NCBI GenBank assembly: GCA_963815355.1
Contig: CAWFGJ010000012.1
Span: forward strand, 1 to 64,000
DNA: 64,000 bases
Origin: JAPUEK01 sp963815355
Lineage (GTDB): Bacteria; Pseudomonadota; Alphaproteobacteria; Rhodobacterales; Rhodobacteraceae
Direction: 5' to 3'
Below, piece after piece: positions 61,745-64,000 of the stretch. The notes under the pieces were generated by a model. That model made no database searches, was not told the origin of the DNA, and was given only the letters and a program-made list of their open reading frames with translations. How positions within the stretch are numbered: position 1 is the stretch's first letter; each line of letters begins with the position of its first letter. The position numbers and the translations under genes are program-made.

Positions 61745-63967
61745 CTAGCCCAGAATGCGCTGCATCGTTGCCGAGGCGCGCATCACCGATGCGGTCTTCT
61801 CCGGGTCGGTGTGATAGTAGCCCCCCAGATCGGCCGGGCGACCCTCTGCTGCCGACAGTTCCGCAAGAATGGTCGCCTCGTTCTCCTCCAAGGCTTTTGC
61901 GATCGGGGCGAAGTGGGCGGTCAGGCCTGCATCCTCATTCTGGCTGGCCAAGGCTTTCGCCCAATACAGCGCAAAATAGTAGTGGCTGCTGCGATTGTCG
62001 GCCTGCCCGACCTTTGCGCCGGGTGATCTGTTGTCATCCAGCACGCCTTGCGTGGCGCGATCAACCGCGATGCCCAAGATGCGCGCCTTGTCGCTGCCCT
62101 TGGTTTCCGCGAGGAACTTAAGGCTTTCCCCCAGCGCGCAGAATTCCCCCAAGGAATCCCAACGCAGATGGTTTTCCTCAACCAGTTGTTGCACGTGCTT
62201 CGGCGCAGACCCCCCTGCCCCGGTTTCAAACATGCCACCACCGTTCATCAGCTTGACGATGGACAACATCTTGGCCGAGGTGCCCAACTCCAGAATGGGG
62301 AACAGATCCGTCAGATAGTCGCGCAGAACGTTGCCGGATATGGAGATGGAGTCCTTGCCCATGCGGATGGTTTCCAAGGAAAGCCGGGTCGCCGCGCGCG
62401 GTGTAAGGATTTGAAACTTATCCGCGACACCGGCCTTTGCCAGAATGGGGCGGATATAGTTCAGCAGTTCGGCGTCATGGGCGCGCGCCTCATCCAGCCA
62501 AAAGATCGCCTGACAGCCCTCCGCCTTTTGACGCGCGATCGCCAGTTGCACCCAATCTTCGATCGGCGCCTTGTTGGTAGAGGCTGACCGCCAGATATCG
62601 CCCGCCTCGACCGCGTGCTCGTGCAGAATATCGCCATTGGCCAACACGATCCGGACAGTGCCCTTATGGGGAATTTCAAAGGTGGTTGGGTGCGAGCCGT
62701 ATTCCTCGGCCTTTTGCGCCATCAAACCCACGTTCTGAACCGTGCCGGCGGTGCGCGGATCAAGGGCGCCGGTTTCCTTGAAGTACAAAATGGCCTCGTC
62801 GTAAACGGGCGCATAAGAGCTGTCGGGGATCACGCAATTGGTGTCCGCCGCCTTGCCATCCGGCCCCCAACCCTTGCCGCCCGCGCGGATAAGGGCCGGA
62901 ATCGACGCGTCGATGATCACGTCAGACGGCACGTGCAGGTTTGTGATGCCCTTGTCCGAGTTGACCATGTAAAGGGGCGGCCGTTCGGCCATGACCTTGT
63001 CGATGGCCGCCAAAATCTCGGCCCCTTCCGGCATGGTCGCGACCTGCTCCAGCAGCGCGCCCAGACCTGAGTTCGGATTAACGCCCGCCGCCGCCAGTTT
63101 CTCGCCATAGGCATCAAACACCGGTTGCAGGAACACCCGTACCGCATGTCCGAAAAGGATCGGGTCCGACACCTTCATCATCGTGGCTTTCAGGTGGATC
63201 GAAAACAGCGTGCCCGCCGCTTTGGTCGCCGCAATCTGTTCGGCCAAAAACGCATCCAGCGCACGGGCCGACATAAACGTCGCATCCACAACCGTGCCAG
63301 CGGCATATTTCACCGACGCCTTCAAAACGGTGACGCTGCCGTCCTGTGCAACAAGCTCAATGCGCGCAGGACCGGCTTGGTCCGCCGACAACGTGGCCGA
63401 CTTTTCGTTTGAAAAGAAATCGTTGCCCGACATGGTCGAGACAGTGGTCTTGCTGTCAGCACTCCATTTGCCCATCGAGTGCGGGTTCGCTTTTGCGTAG
63501 TTCTTGACCGCAATCGCCGCACGGCGATCCGAGTTGCCTTCGCGCAAAACCGGGTTCACCGCCGACCCTTTGATCGCGTCGAACCGCGCACGAATTGCCT
63601 TTTCCGCATCGGTGCGGGGTTCTGCCGGATAGTCGGGAATGGCGTATCCCTTGGCTTGCAGCTCTTTGACCGCCGCGATCAGTTGCGGAACCGAGGCGGA
63701 GATATTCGGCAGCTTGATGATGTTTGCCGTGGGGTCCTTCACCAACTCACCCAACTCGGCCAGATCGTCCGGCTGGCGCTGACCTGCCGTCAAACCTTCG
63801 GGAAAACTCGCGATGATCCGCCCGGCCAAGGAGATATCCTTGGTGCCCACCGTGATGCCTGCCGCTGCCGCGAACGACTGAATTATGGGAAGCAGCGAAG
63901 CCGATGCAAGCTGAGGGGCCTCGTCAACCTTCGTATAAATGATATCGAGCGCAGCAGTGTTGGTCAT
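61745..63967 (-). CDS. icd: NADP-dependent isocitrate dehydrogenase, monomeric type
   Basis: 740 residues, the length of monomeric IDH. It starts MTNTAALDIIYTKVDEAPQL and contains DISLAGRIIASFPEGL, LPNISASVPQLIAAVKELQA, SGNDFFSNEKSATL (substrate-binding region) and FGHAVRVFLQPVFDAYGEKL. It oxidises isocitrate to alpha-ketoglutarate in the TCA cycle. Monomeric IDH is frequent in roseobacters. Intact, with a clear terminator and a start 33 bases from the window edge. Confidence 0.97.
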   Translation of the reverse strand: MTNTAALDIIYTKVDEAPQLASASLLPIIQSFAAAAGITVGTKDISLAGRIIASFPEGLTAGQRQPDDLAELGELVKDPTANIIKLPNISASVPQLIAAVKELQAKGYAIPDYPAEPRTDAEKAIRARFDAIKGSAVNPVLREGNSDRRAAIAVKNYAKANPHSMGKWSADSKTTVSTMSGNDFFSNEKSATLSADQAGPARIELVAQDGSVTVLKASVKYAAGTVVDATFMSARALDAFLAEQIAATKAAGTLFSIHLKATMMKVSDPILFGHAVRVFLQPVFDAYGEKLAAAGVNPNSGLGALLEQVATMPEGAEILAAIDKVMAERPPLYMVNSDKGITNLHVPSDVIIDASIPALIRAGGKGWGPDGKAADTNCVIPDSSYAPVYDEAILYFKETGALDPRTAGTVQNVGLMAQKAEEYGSHPTTFEIPHKGTVRIVLANGDILHEHAVEAGDIWRSASTNKAPIEDWVQLAIARQKAEGCQAIFWLDEARAHDAELLNYIRPILAKAGVADKFQILTPRAATRLSLETIRMGKDSISISGNVLRDYLTDLFPILELGTSAKMLSIVKLMNGGGMFETGAGGSAPKHVQQLVEENHLRWDSLGEFCALGESLKFLAETKGSDKARILGIAVDRATQGVLDDNRSPGAKVGQADNRSSHYYFALYWAKALASQNEDAGLTAHFAPIAKALEENEATILAELSAAEGRPADLGGYYHTDPEKTASVMRASATMQRILG

Positions 63968-64000
63968 GAATTCTGCCTGTCTTTGGGGTGTTTTGAATGT

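Overview
The window looks like a chromosome segment of an alphaproteobacterium of the order Rhodobacterales (roseobacter/paracoccus type). The evidence is the rplU-rpmA-...-obgE-proB-proA order, a monomeric NADP isocitrate dehydrogenase, a DUF2256/Fe-S photolyase pair, a DUF6441 phage-tail remnant and the many FCD-type GntR regulators. No taxonomic search was run, so this rests on gene content and my recognition of families.

Layout. (1) 1-2010: very GC-rich, frameshift-riddled remnant of a plasmid-like backbone (ParB, MobC-like protein, relaxase N-terminus) ending abruptly at the 3' end of proA. (2) 2021-9406: conserved core block on the minus strand (proA, proB, obgE, two GNAT genes, rpmA, rplU, a DUF2059 protein), all intact. 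(3) 9546-24913: mobile and accessory region that starts at tRNA-Ser(CGA) with a tyrosine integrase. It holds truncated Type III-like Res and UvrD helicases joined end to end, an AraC / FixH-like / MauG-type diheme peroxidase cassette, integrase modules and fragments, a broken UvrD-family helicase with a Zn-ribbon tail, a ParDE toxin-antitoxin pair, a 3' tRNA-Met fragment that looks like an attachment scar, and an IS5-type insertion sequence. (4) 25127-39736: a uracil-DNA-glycosylase-like gene and a large hydroxyproline catabolism locus (ABC importer, epimerase, D-hydroxyproline dehydrogenase, deaminase, semialdehyde dehydrogenase, two 3-hydroxyproline dehydratases, pyrroline-2-carboxylate reductase, GntR regulator). 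Many of these genes carry frameshifts. (5) 39906-48340: two XRE-cupin regulators, an aminotransferase/ProC-like pair, IS debris with two odd 40-bp hairpin inserts, a second inverted copy of the same IS, a truncated DapA-like gene with an iron alcohol dehydrogenase, and a GntR/DUF1537-kinase pair whose kinase has an in-frame TGA. (6) 48343-56064: MFS exporter/DUF2798/LysR, DUF4386, L,D-transpeptidase, phage debris and a broken membrane-protein gene. (7) 56262-63967: amidase, YaeQ, SDR, DUF2256, Fe-S photolyase and icd, intact.

How the genes work together. The hydroxyproline locus would import hydroxyproline. It would turn trans-4-hydroxy-L-proline into alpha-ketoglutarate (epimerase, D-Hyp dehydrogenase, DapA-type deaminase, ketoglutarate semialdehyde dehydrogenase), and feed 3-hydroxyprolines through pyrroline-2-carboxylate to proline. 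A shared GTATRC-type sequence in its promoters suggests one GntR regulon. Two inverted 840-bp IS copies bracket the locus.

A striking pattern is that core genes at both ends show no frameshifts, while accessory genes between 11 and 56 kb carry at least twenty. This is either real decay or uneven sequence quality. I could not tell which without reads. I saw no CRISPR array, rRNA gene or clear new system. The best candidates for something undescribed are the aminotransferase/ProC-like pair under dual XRE-cupin control, the 40-bp hairpin elements, and the Tyr-less SDR next to the photolyase.
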